Shown here: positions 55,661 through 64,000 of the stretch, piece after piece
Layout of the letters: the number at the start of each line of letters is the position of its first letter
Position numbering within the stretch: the first letter of the stretch is position 1
NCBI GenBank assembly: GCA_016713585.1
Contig: JADJOV010000001.1
Span: forward strand, 372,001-436,000
Reading direction: 5' to 3'
Length of the DNA: 64,000 bases
Source: Bdellovibrionales bacterium
Lineage (GTDB): Bacteria > Bdellovibrionota > Bdellovibrionia > Bdellovibrionales > Bdellovibrionaceae
The notes under the pieces: model-generated
What the model was told of the DNA's origin: nothing
Databases searched by the model: none
What the model saw: only the letters and a program-made list of their open reading frames with translations
Translations under genes and position numbers: made by a program

Positions 55661-56493
55661 ATTCAAGAGTCCAAGGGCTATGTTCGCGTGTTGATTTGCT
55701 TTTGGGCAAGAACGGATGTTCCAGCTTGTAGCAAAATATTATTTCTTGTCATTTCTGAGGTCTCTTCAGCGACGTCGACATCTCGGATTCGCGAATTTGC
55801 GGCCGACATGTTTTCGACACCCACTTGGATGTTGCTGACGGTTGATTGCAGACGATTCTGAATCGCACCGAAGTCCGCTCTCATGGCCGAGACTGAGACA
55901 ATCGCCTGATCCAGGGCCGAAAGGGCATTCTGGGCCGAGGCCTTATCGGCCACACTGGTCAGGTTGACCCCCAGGGCTGCCGAGTTCGCATCTGCCTTTG
56001 AAGCATCAAACGAGATTCGATCAATTTCTGGATTGTTTCTTGTTCCAACTTGGAAATCCAAGATAGATCCGACTCCCGCCAGAAGCTGAGTTCCGTTGAA
56101 CTCTGTTCCCTCTGAGATTCGATCGATCTCTGAAACCAACTGGTCATATTCCACATTTAAAAACTGCCGTTCGACAGGTCCGATAGTGTCTGAGGCGGAT
56201 TGGACCGCAAGTTCTCGAAGTCGGATTAAGACAGATGAAATTTCGTTCATCGATCCCTCCGCCACTTGAACTAGCGAGATTCCGTCTTGGGCATTTCGGG
56301 AGGCTTGCTTGAGGCCCCTGATTTGAGCCTTTAGGTTTTCAGAGATTGCGAGCCCAGCCGCATCATCGCCTGCGCGATTGATTCTGAACCCTGAGGCCAA
56401 CTTCTCCATACTCTTGTCGAGTCCAATCTTGGTACCCCACAGAACTCGCTGTGAGTTCAATGAAGCCGTATTGGTATTAATTCGCAACCCCAT
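55643..56493 (-). CDS. fliC: Flagellin, frame break near C-terminus
   Basis: ATG 56493 follows GGAGGAGG. N-terminal D0/D1 (MGLRINTNTASLNSQRVL, GFRINRAGDDAAGLAIS, RGLKQASRNAQDGISLVQVAEG, VQSASDT) and C-terminal D1 (RDVDVAEETSEMTRNNILLQAG) are typical; no D2/D3, so a short filament protein of about 282 residues. As read, the frame ends VLAQKQINTRT at 55678; the normal ending VLAQ-ANQHANIALGLLNKSL appears in another frame after an AAAA run at about 55706, stopping at 55643. The C-terminal helix is needed for polymerisation, so an indel artefact is likely. Confidence 0.88.
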
Positions 56494-56581
56494 AATTTCC
56501 TCCTCCGTGAAGATTCGCAGTCTCAATCCGTGAAACTGGGAAGCAGCTCTCTGCTCCTTTGGGTCTTTGTTCTTACAATCT

Positions 56582-56608
56582 TGATCGGCGCACTTTTAAA
56601 TTCCTAAA
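56582..56608 (-). promoter_or_regulatory. Sigma-28-like promoter of flagellin
   Basis: On the minus strand GCCGATCA (56582-56589) matches the FliA -10 GCCGATAA; 15 bases upstream is TTTA rather than TAAA, so the -35 is poor. It lies 89 bases before the flagellin start. Confidence 0.5.
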
Positions 56609-56697
56609 GTGATACGCCTCAAAATAATAAAAATCTGGACCTAGAGCTGGGTTTTGGCGTGAGGAAGCTCACCTACTGTTGAGTTGGGGATGACTTT

Positions 56698-58086
56698 TTG
56701 ACAGTTTCCGTTCAAGCTCTATTAATGTTGAGATTTCATAAGCATTATCACGAGAAACCAGCCTCAGAGTTGGGCCGAAAACTCTCTGTCTATAATAACT
56801 ACAAAAATAAAATTAAAGTATGGAATACCTTTGTCGATTCTCAACTGCCGGAAATCACGGAGGATGATTTTTCAATAATTCCACGAGTGCTTCCAGACTC
56901 CTATATGTCGACAATTGAACAGAGCGCCTTTCTTGTGACCAAATTTGCCTTGAAGCTTTTAAGCCTTCCAGAGTCTGAAATTCGCGCAATTGTGCCTGTG
57001 GGCCCGATTCGTGATCACTTGTTGGATGAGTTGAAGGTCGTCAAGTACCGCCATAAAAGAATCACCGGAAGTTTTCGCTTTGACATGGCTATTGTTGGAC
57101 CACCTAAAAAAGGAAATTCACCCCTTTTGCTAGAAATTAATGAAATCGGTTTTGATGGTTTGGCGCGATCAACATTTTTTCAAAAGACATTCCTTGATTT
57201 AATGCCTGACTTGAAAAGGCGCTTTCGCAGTCTTGATACGGCCGCCGCAGAAGTGGAAAATATGGGTCGCCTGGGGCGTCGGATTGCTCGGATGCAGTAT
57301 GATAGCTACAATTGGGACGAGCAATATCTTTTGAAGACTGCAAAAGAATTGAATTTGGATCTCCGATTGATCTGCCCCTCTCAGTTCAGATTGCCAGTGG
57401 ATCAGAGTGAATACCCTTTCCTCGAAAGAGAATTAATTAGTTATAAGGGTGAACGAGCATGGGTCGGGAAGGATTGGCCTGCCGATGCGATCAATATGAG
57501 TTTTGCCTATAGTCTCAAGGACTATCAGGATGAGCATCCATTTTACAGTCGTCTTGTTAGATCACAAACACCTCAATACGGGCCATTTTTGACCGGACTT
57601 GTTGCGGCTAAGACAGTTTTAATTCTTTTAGATGACCCCGTTCTTCGAAGAAGATTTCTTGGAAGCTCAAAAAAACTTGAGAATTCGATATTGTCAGCTC
57701 ATCAACTGTCATCTGCAACCGCCGCAGAATGCCTTGAAGATCCCCATGATTGGGTGCTGAAGCACACCGATGGCTGTGGAGGCGAGCAGGTGTATATGAA
57801 TCGAGCGCTCGAAAAGCAGTTGCTAAAAATTCAGAAAAATCGGCGGCATGAATGGGTTTTGCAGAGAAAGACAGACCTGAATCTCATCGATATCAATGGA
57901 ATCTTGTCCAAACCTAAAAAAGCCATTGCTGACCTAGGCGTCTTTGTTCAATACGATTGGGCAAAAGGGGATTTTCTCAAATTCAAAGTGGGCGGTCTGA
58001 TGGCCCGCGCGACCAATAAAAGCCTCAAGGTCAATGTCAGTGGTGGTGGTTCCCAAGTCGCTGTCCTGCTAGATCGTGCGACCTAA
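56698..58086 (+). CDS. ATP-grasp-like protein of unknown function
   Basis: 462 residues. LLLEINEIGFDG in the first third and DWVLKHTDGCGGEQVYM with LQRKTDLN later recall circularly permuted ATP-grasp ligases (nucleotide-binding Lys and Gly-rich loop), an inference from motifs. The C-terminus (KVGGLMARATNKSLKVNVSGGG) supports this. A TTG at 56698 after GGGGA is used; ATG 56725 is possible. Overlaps the oppD end by four bases. Might make a peptide-like bond in the envelope; substrate unknown. Confidence 0.55.
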   Translation: MTVSVQALLMLRFHKHYHEKPASELGRKLSVYNNYKNKIKVWNTFVDSQLPEITEDDFSIIPRVLPDSYMSTIEQSAFLVTKFALKLLSLPESEIRAIVPVGPIRDHLLDELKVVKYRHKRITGSFRFDMAIVGPPKKGNSPLLLEINEIGFDGLARSTFFQKTFLDLMPDLKRRFRSLDTAAAEVENMGRLGRRIARMQYDSYNWDEQYLLKTAKELNLDLRLICPSQFRLPVDQSEYPFLERELISYKGERAWVGKDWPADAINMSFAYSLKDYQDEHPFYSRLVRSQTPQYGPFLTGLVAAKTVLILLDDPVLRRRFLGSSKKLENSILSAHQLSSATAAECLEDPHDWVLKHTDGCGGEQVYMNRALEKQLLKIQKNRRHEWVLQRKTDLNLIDINGILSKPKKAIADLGVFVQYDWAKGDFLKFKVGGLMARATNKSLKVNVSGGGSQVAVLLDRAT

Positions 58087-59054
58087 GGGCCTGTCGAATA
58101 ATGGTAGCTCTCTGGATAGAAGCATCGAACTGAACTGTCATTCATCTCTGGCCGTTCAACCTCACAGCGGACTTGTTTATGTGGGCACCGCGTTTGAAAT
58201 TGGCAACCCTTTGGGCGATTCCTCAGGCTTGGGACCTGGCCCTGAATCGTGATCATTTTTTCGTCCTCCTTTTGACGAGCGGGAAGGCAGCTTAAGAGGG
58301 CTTGAGTGTATGGGTGCTTTGGGGTTTCTGTGATCTGCTTAGTTGATCCTGTTTCAACAATTTCTCCGCCATAGAGGACGTAGATTCTTTGGGTGTTCTG
58401 AGATACCAAGGCCAGGTCATGAGAAATCACTATCATTGCAAGTTTTTTCTCGGCCTGCAGTCTTCTGAGCAATGACATCACCTGTGCTTGTATTGTCACA
58501 TCAAGGGCGGTTGTCGGCTCATCAGCTATAAGTAGTTTGGGATGGCAGGCCATTGCCATAGCAATCATCACTCGTTGAGCCTGCCCCCCTGACATCTCGT
58601 GTGGGAAGGAGCGTAGTCTGAGCACTGGATCGGGGAGTCCTACGAGGCGAAAAAGTTCAATGGACCGATCTCGAATCTGACCTGCAGAGAGAGAGCCCTC
58701 GTGGGCTCTGAGTAACAGTCCCATTTGCTTTTCCAAATTCAGAACTGGATTTAGAGCGGACATAGGATCCTGAAAAATCATCGAGAGTCGATCGCCCCGG
58801 ATTTCTCTGAGGCGCTCAGGACTAAGACAAAGCAAGTTCGAATTTTCAAAGAGAATCTCGCCCTTGGAAATTTTAGCGTTACTAGGTAATAGGCCCATGA
58901 TCGCTAGACTCAACAAACTTTTTCCTGATCCGGATTCTCCCACGAGACCAACACTTTCTCCTTCGGCCACTTGAAAGCAGATATCTCTGAGTGCAGAGAC
59001 TGCTTGGGAATCAAACTGGAAATCTACGGAAAGATTTTTCACCTTTAGAATCAT
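58083..59054 (-). CDS. oppD: Oligopeptide ABC ATPase OppD/DppD
   Basis: 323 residues: GESGSGKSL Walker A, Q-loop MIFQDPMSALNPV, signature MSGGQAQR, LLIADEPTTALDVTIQ Walker B, and the Cys-rich C-terminal OppD motif (CQFQTRCPHKQVRCEVERP) that may bind an Fe-S cluster. Complete. The matching oppF lies 6 kb away on the other strand, and no permease is in the window, so the transporter genes are scattered. Confidence 0.88.
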   Translation of the reverse strand: MILKVKNLSVDFQFDSQAVSALRDICFQVAEGESVGLVGESGSGKSLLSLAIMGLLPSNAKISKGEILFENSNLLCLSPERLREIRGDRLSMIFQDPMSALNPVLNLEKQMGLLLRAHEGSLSAGQIRDRSIELFRLVGLPDPVLRLRSFPHEMSGGQAQRVMIAMAMACHPKLLIADEPTTALDVTIQAQVMSLLRRLQAEKKLAMIVISHDLALVSQNTQRIYVLYGGEIVETGSTKQITETPKHPYTQALLSCLPARQKEDEKMITIQGQVPSLRNRPKGCQFQTRCPHKQVRCEVERPEMNDSSVRCFYPESYHYSTGP

Positions 59055-59339
59055 TGTCGAGCCCTCCTGTCTGCTTAGTTCTGAATTGTTTCTTTGGCTA
59101 ATAGGAGGTCTGCGCCTCGCTCTATAAGTCCGACCTTGTGAAAGCCCACTGTCATTCTCTCCAGAGGGTTAGATAACCTATCTGGTTGATAAAAAATAAA
59201 TAAATAAATACTTCTTCTTTCTTGTCTTCTGGCTCAATTTCTCTTTTACTCTACGAAAGTCGAGCAGTCACTCGATTTGGTAAGATTAGATCCAGTGGAC
59301 TCAGTCATGAGGCAATTTGTATCAACGGAGGGATCAGAC
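59055..59339. other. Gap with AAAT tandem repeat
   Basis: About 285 bp between divergent genes. Holds AAATAAATAAATAAATA near 59192-59208 and nothing else I can identify; promoters for oppD and the ATPase should lie here. Confidence 0.4.
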
Positions 59340-62011
59340 ATGAACGACCAAGTATCATGGCATGCGTTAAGTACTGATGAAGTTGTCAATCGATTGGAGT
59401 CGTCGATTTCGGATGGACTCTCCCATAACGAAGCAAAGAACGCTTGCTTCGCTTTGGCGGAAACTCTCTAAAAGAGGGTCAGCGACGAAGCATCTTAAGA
59501 ATGATCGTAGACCAATTTTCAGATTTTATGGTGTTGGTGCTCATTGGCTCAGCACTCATCGCAGGCTCTCGGAGAGCCCGAGGATACTATCGCAATTGCG
59601 GTGATTGTTATACTAAATGCAATTCTTGGTTTTGTTCAAGAATACAGGGCAGAAAAAGCCATGGAAGCTCTGAAGATTCTTGCAACGACTCAAGCGAAGG
59701 TGTTGCGATCTGGGGAAACTGAGTTAATTTCATCACGTGATCTTGTGCCCGGGGATGTCGTATTTTTGGAGGCCGGCAACATTGTCCCAGCTGACTTAAG
59801 GCTTGTTACTTCCGTACAGTTGAAGGTTGGAGAGGCCGCTTTGACTGGGGAGTCACAGCCTGCCGAGAAAACGGAAAATGTTTTATTGAAAATCGAAACT
59901 CCCGTTGGAGATCGGCGCAATATGGCCCACAAGGGAACGCTGATAACCTACGGACGGGGAGTTGGAATCGTTGCCGCAACCGGGATGGGCACTGAGCTAG
60001 GTCGGATTGCTACTCTTTTGCAATCTGAAAAAGATACAAAAACGCCACTACAGAAGCGCTTAGCTCGTTTCGGAAAAATGCTAGCTCTTGCTGTGATCGC
60101 CTTATGTGTCATCATTTTTTTGGTTGGTATTCTTCGCGGCGAAGAACCTTTGCTTATGTTTATGACCGCACTCAGCCTTGCTGTTGCAGCCATCCCTGAA
60201 GCTCTTCCGGCTGTTGTTACGGTGTTATTAGCTCTCGGTGCCAAGCGTTTGGTGAAACAAAATGCCCTTATTCGCCGCCTTCCAGCGGTAGAAACGCTGG
60301 GTTCCGTGACTTATATTTGCACTGACAAGACAGGCACTCTCACTCAAAATCGAATGCAGGTTGATGTCTATGCGATCAATAAAAACCTGGTTCGTGGATC
60401 TTTGCCGGATTCTTTTTTCGACCGAAAGGGAAGAGAGATTTTCCTTCAAGCAATGGCTTTAAACAATGATGCTTCATTGGATTCGAGCGGCGAGCTGCAA
60501 GGCGACCCAACAGAAACTGCACTCTACCTGGCGGCTCGGAATTCGGGCTTTGTTAAATCCGAGATTGAAGAGTATCTTCCTAGAGCTGCCGAAGTTCCTT
60601 TTTCCTCAGAACGTGGGATGATGACTACTCTTCATACAAGTCTGAACGGAGAATTTTTTGCCTTCACAAAAGGAGCCCCTGAACGCGTTTTACCGTCTTG
60701 TCAACAAGAGTGGAAAAGCGGTGAGCTGGGTCCCCTTGATAGTCTTGCCGCATTGACTATGGCGAATTCTATGGCCAACGAAGGCTTGCGAGTTCTTGCG
60801 ATTGCCTACAAGTGTCTAAAATCCATTCCTTCTGAAATTACAAGTGAAGCTATTGAATCCGATCTCATTTTCATGGGCTTTGTAGGTCTTATCGATCCTC
60901 CTCGTCCAGAAGCCAAGCGAGCCATTGAGCTTTGTCAAAGTGCCTCTATCCATGTGGTGATGATTACAGGCGATCATCCGGCAACAGCCCTTGCTATTGC
61001 ACGAAATCTGGGGATTGTTACGGAGACCGATATTGCCCAAGGCACCTACGGACCTGTTCTGACGGGGCAAGAGTTGGCGAAGTTGTCAGTTGATGAGTTT
61101 GAGTCTCGTGTTGAGAAGATCCGGGTTTATGCTCGTGTTTCACCTGAGCAGAAAATTAATATCGTTAAAACGCTTCAAGATAAGGGGGTGAGTTTGTTGC
61201 TATGACAGGGGATGGGGTCAACGATGCTCCCGCACTGAAGAGAGCTAACATTGGTGTTGCAATGGGCAAAATAGGGACTGATGTCGCGCGCGAGGCGGCC
61301 CATATGGTGCTCCTTGATGATAATTTCGCCACCATCGTGACGGCGGTTCGTGAGGGGAGACGGATCTTTGATAATATTCGAAAGTTTATTAAGTACACAC
61401 TCACCAGTAATGCAGGTGAAATTTGGACCTTGTTTTTGGCGCCGTTTCTAGGGCTTCCAATTCCCTTTCTGCCGATCCACATTCTTTGGATAAATCTTGT
61501 GACTGACGGATTGCCTGGACTTGCTCTGGCGGCTGAGCCTGAGGAGTTGAGTATTATGAAACGTCCACCGCGTCGGCCCAATGAAAGCATATTTGCGCAC
61601 GGCCTTTGGCAACATGCTGTATGGGTCGGACTTTTAATGGGGGCATTAAACCTATCTGTGTTAGCCTGGGCGTACCATTCGGGTGCTGCTCATTGGCAAA
61701 GTATGGTTTTCACAGTTTTAACCTTATCTCAGTTGGGGCACGTTCTGGCGGTAAGATCAGAGCGAGAGTCTATATTTAAACAAGGTTTTCTATCCAACTT
61801 GCCCCTCTTAAGTGCCGTCCTTTTTACTTCTGCCCTTCAAATGGCCACCCTCTATGTTCCGGCGTTGAATTCGGCTTTTAAGACGGAGCCACTGACTGCT
61901 TCCGAGCTTATTATTTGCCTTGCAATTTCCCCCGTCGTTTTTCTTGCCGTTGAAATCGAGAAGTGGCTGATACGCAAGGGGAGAATTTATAGTGAAAGCC
62001 TCAGCCTTTGA
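59340..62011 (+). pseudogene. P-type ATPase, Ca2+ class, three frameshifts
   Basis: ATG 59340 after GGAGGGATC. Repairs: one missing base near 59432 (NEAKxRLLRFGGNSL), one extra G near 59562 (ALIAALGEPED), one missing G in the G5 run near 61187 (DKG...FVAMTGDGVNDAP). Result 890 residues with VGEAALTGESQP (actuator), ICTDKTGTLTQNRM (phosphorylation Asp), TGDGVNDAP hinge, VAAIPEALP in helix M4 and six C-terminal helices. The M4 PEALP and general layout fit P2-type Ca2+ (SERCA/PMCA-like) pumps; transport of another divalent ion is possible. Confidence 0.85.
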
Positions 62012-62074
62012 GACTTTTGAAAATGAATGAGACAGGTTGATCATTCAATCGCCACATACACGTAGATTTTCTTT

Positions 62075-64000
62075 TTACCAGCTCTCGTTAAATAATCGTT
62101 GTGTCAAAGTATTGTCGCTTCCGATCTGAAAAATTTTGGCTGTTCCTGTTCCGCCTGCGGCATTCCCCATAGTGCCACCTGAAACCGTGGCGGTGAGTTC
62201 ACCGCTATAATTTTTTGTAGCAATCCAGATGACGCCTCCTCCTCCGGCTCCGCCACTTGACCCATTCGCGGTGTTCCCGTTTCCACCCAAGGCACGAATT
62301 TGGCCAGGCCCTGTAATGTTGTTTGCGACGATCACGACAAGCCCACCACCACCCCCTCCACCACCTGAAGAACTGCAGGCGGTGCGAACACCTGCACCGC
62401 CTCCGCCACCAGCACTTACGGTGCCATAGCCCTTGTTAGAGCTTCCAGCCCCATTGCCGCCATCTCCACCTTTGCCGAACTCGAAACCAAAGGGATTGTA
62501 GAATCTTTCCCATCCCACTCCACCTTCCCCAACCCAACTCATTCTTGCTCCATGGGTCCCCGAGCCGCCGGGGGCACCAGGCAAGAGCGTGCAACCTCCG
62601 CCTGCGCCCCCGCCACCACCGCCAGAGCCTCCACTGCCCCCATTGAGTAGAAAACCTGGGGAATAATGGTCAGTCCCGTTGGCCTGTACGATAGAGCCTG
62701 GTGCAAAGGCAATATGATTGACCCGTAGAAAGACTGCCGCGGGTGTTGCTGGCGCATAGGTTATTGTTCCTGTAAGATTAAGAGTATTTATAGAATAAGG
62801 ATTCCAGATATTATTTTGGAATGAATTTAGACTGGTATTAGTTAATGATACATTTGCAAGTGTCGTCGTATCAGGAAGATTGTTTGGGTAAGGCAACACA
62901 GGGTTTGAATTGGTAGTGGTCGCCACGCCATCATTTGTCCATGTTTCCAAAATACTTCTTTCGGTCAGACTATCGTCTCCATGGAGTTGAAAAATTCTAA
63001 GAGAACCATCGTATCCACCATATGAGGAACGACCAAAGCCGCCATTGACTAAAGGAAGGAGATTGGCATTGTAGTTTTTGAAGGCCAGCCAAACAACACC
63101 ACCGCCCCCACCAGCTCCGCCCCCACTGGCAATATTTGTCAAATCTGTGGATCCATGCCCGCCCAAAGCAGTGACCAAACCATTGCCTTGCACACTTTCA
63201 GCGGTGATGACAAGCAGTCCGCCGCCACCCCCGCCACCCGCAGAAACACCCCCACAGCCACCGCCGCCGTAGCCGCCACCCCCGGCTCCATTGGCCCCTG
63301 CTTTATGGGCTCCTGCACTGTGCCCCCCCTTACCGAAGAAAAAAGACTGGGTGTAGTTGGAAAATGAAAGCCAACCAAGGGCGCCTCCGACACCGTTCGC
63401 GCCTGCGCTTCCTCCATCGCTTCCTGAGCAGCCGCCTGAACCAGCCCCGCCTCCGCTCCCGCCAGCCCCACCAGTGTTGCCAACGGGGGCTTCACCATCT
63501 GCTTTTATATGAACTCCAGTCTGCAAATTAATGTCTTTGGCGCGTAGGAAAACGGCGCTGGTTCCAGCTGCTGCCCATCTGACTATGCCGTTTACGTTGA
63601 GTGTCTTAGCGGAGTAGGGATTTGATATCGAGTATGTAGATCCATTGACCGTCGTGGTGCTCAGCGTGCGGTCCGGAAGTGTACCAACGCTTGGTAGGCT
63701 GAAAGAGGCATAAGGCGAATTCAAAATGCTTACTTTCCACTTGTGAGCATTGCAAAATAAAGGAACTACTTGGCCATTTTTTAGTGTCCCCCTGAATTGA
63801 TAAGCATATTCCAAGTTGTTGACAAGGGTTAGCGAGTTCAAGCGAACAGCAGTCCCAAGATTGATAGGAAACCACTCTGTCACAACCTCTGCAGTGAGAG
63901 CTTGAATGATTCGAACTTCAACTTGCTCCAGTTGAGACTGAGGATCTGAAGCCAGAGTTACCGTTGTATCTGGAGTGATGCTTGCTGTATTTGAGATCCC
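62075..64000 (-). CDS. Large glycine-rich surface protein, 3' part
   Basis: The frame is open from the window edge to a TAA at 62075, so at least 640 residues; the 5' part lies outside. After a short N-terminal region (EWFPINLGTAVRLNSL) two tandem modules of about 240-290 residues follow, each built of a beta-strand region (VNGIVRWAAAGTSAVFLRAKD; LTGTITYAPATPAAVFLRVNH), long Gly/Ala/Ser runs, and an end with RIFQLHGDDSLTER..ETW or KIFQIGSDNTLTQR..ESW. The last residue is Trp. Likely a secreted fibrous or adhesive protein. Gly codons are GGT/GGC/GGA mixed. The opposite strand's long open frames are shadows. Confidence 0.7.
   Translation of the reverse strand, partial: GISNTASITPDTTVTLASDPQSQLEQVEVRIIQALTAEVVTEWFPINLGTAVRLNSLTLVNNLEYAYQFRGTLKNGQVVPLFCNAHKWKVSILNSPYASFSLPSVGTLPDRTLSTTTVNGSTYSISNPYSAKTLNVNGIVRWAAAGTSAVFLRAKDINLQTGVHIKADGEAPVGNTGGAGGSGGGAGSGGCSGSDGGSAGANGVGGALGWLSFSNYTQSFFFGKGGHSAGAHKAGANGAGGGGYGGGGCGGVSAGGGGGGGLLVITAESVQGNGLVTALGGHGSTDLTNIASGGGAGGGGGVVWLAFKNYNANLLPLVNGGFGRSSYGGYDGSLRIFQLHGDDSLTERSILETWTNDGVATTTNSNPVLPYPNNLPDTTTLANVSLTNTSLNSFQNNIWNPYSINTLNLTGTITYAPATPAAVFLRVNHIAFAPGSIVQANGTDHYSPGFLLNGGSGGSGGGGGGAGGGCTLLPGAPGGSGTHGARMSWVGEGGVGWERFYNPFGFEFGKGGDGGNGAGSSNKGYGTVSAGGGGGAGVRTACSSSGGGGGGGGLVVIVANNITGPGQIRALGGNGNTANGSSGGAGGGGVIWIATKNYSGELTATVSGGTMGNAAGGTGTAKIFQIGSDNTLTQRLFNESW

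Noticed and set aside
62229..63367. Long proline-rich plus-strand open frames
   Set aside because: They are the antisense reflection of the glycine-rich minus-strand protein (GGN codons read as CCN) and have no ribosome sites.
1..64000. CRISPR array, tRNA or rRNA genes
   Set aside because: No regularly spaced repeats with unique spacers, and no tRNA TPsiC-loop or rRNA-like sequence recognised by reading; a covariance-model search would be the decisive test.

Overview
The window reads as a chromosomal segment of a Bdellovibrio-like predatory or predator-related bacterium (Bdellovibrionota). Grounds: a compact flagellar export operon that ends in flhF-flhG-fliA with an RpoH-like sigma gene close by, a Tad/Flp pilus cluster beside a very glycine-rich secreted protein, many small signal-peptide-bearing hypothetical proteins and lipoproteins, and moderately AT-rich DNA with frequent GTG/TTG starts. 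No rRNA, tRNA, CRISPR array or phage was recognised.

Layout. 0.1-1.5 kb: first copy of a ~1.3 kb dispersed repeat carrying an HNH endonuclease gene (second copy at 40.0-41.3 kb). It abuts the broken remains of a HExxH metallopeptidase gene (1.5-2.9 kb). 3-8 kb: small secreted proteins, a HIT hydrolase, a spore-photoproduct-lyase-like radical SAM protein and a GNAT acetyltransferase. 8-12.5 kb: ferredoxin, endonuclease III, a DoxX-like membrane protein and a thiamine ABC importer (thiB-thiP-thiQ). 12.6-14.6 kb: an accessory islet with a RelE/ParE-type toxin-antitoxin pair and a damaged Fic gene. 14.8-25.4 kb: fliL-M-N-O-P-Q-R-flhB-A-F-G-fliA, headed by a well-spaced sigma-54 promoter candidate. 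25.4-29.8 kb: left-handed beta-helix acyltransferase, rpoH-like sigma, aspS. 29.8-39.8 kb: Tad pilus genes (cpaF, cpaC, then cpaB, a hidden 47-residue prepilin-like gene, tadG-like, tadE, flp), split by a receiver-histidine kinase, a glycine-rich secreted protein and an amidohydrolase. 42-47 kb: folD, Rieske oxygenase, rRNA methyltransferase, a coiled-coil protein, a Cys-cluster protein. 47-64 kb: envelope proteins, beta-CASP nuclease, oppF and oppD (separated), an ABC-F ATPase, a flagellin, an ATP-grasp-like protein, a P-type Ca2+-class ATPase, and the 3' part of a large glycine-rich surface protein running off the window.

The most conspicuous property is that about twenty genes, including the essential aspS, are interrupted by single-base frameshifts or isolated in-frame stops while both flanking parts remain perfectly conserved in sequence. 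Most shifts lie in short homopolymers and each can be repaired by one base. I read most of these as sequencing or assembly errors rather than gene decay. Genes are therefore annotated over their full reconstructed span and the break is named.

Working together: the flagellar operon, the distant flagellin and FliA form one motility system; the Tad genes with the kinase and glycine-rich protein form a surface-adhesion region resembling, from memory, the host-interaction (hit) region of B. bacteriovorus; thiBPQ imports thiamine; the TA and Fic genes form a mobile-looking toxin islet.
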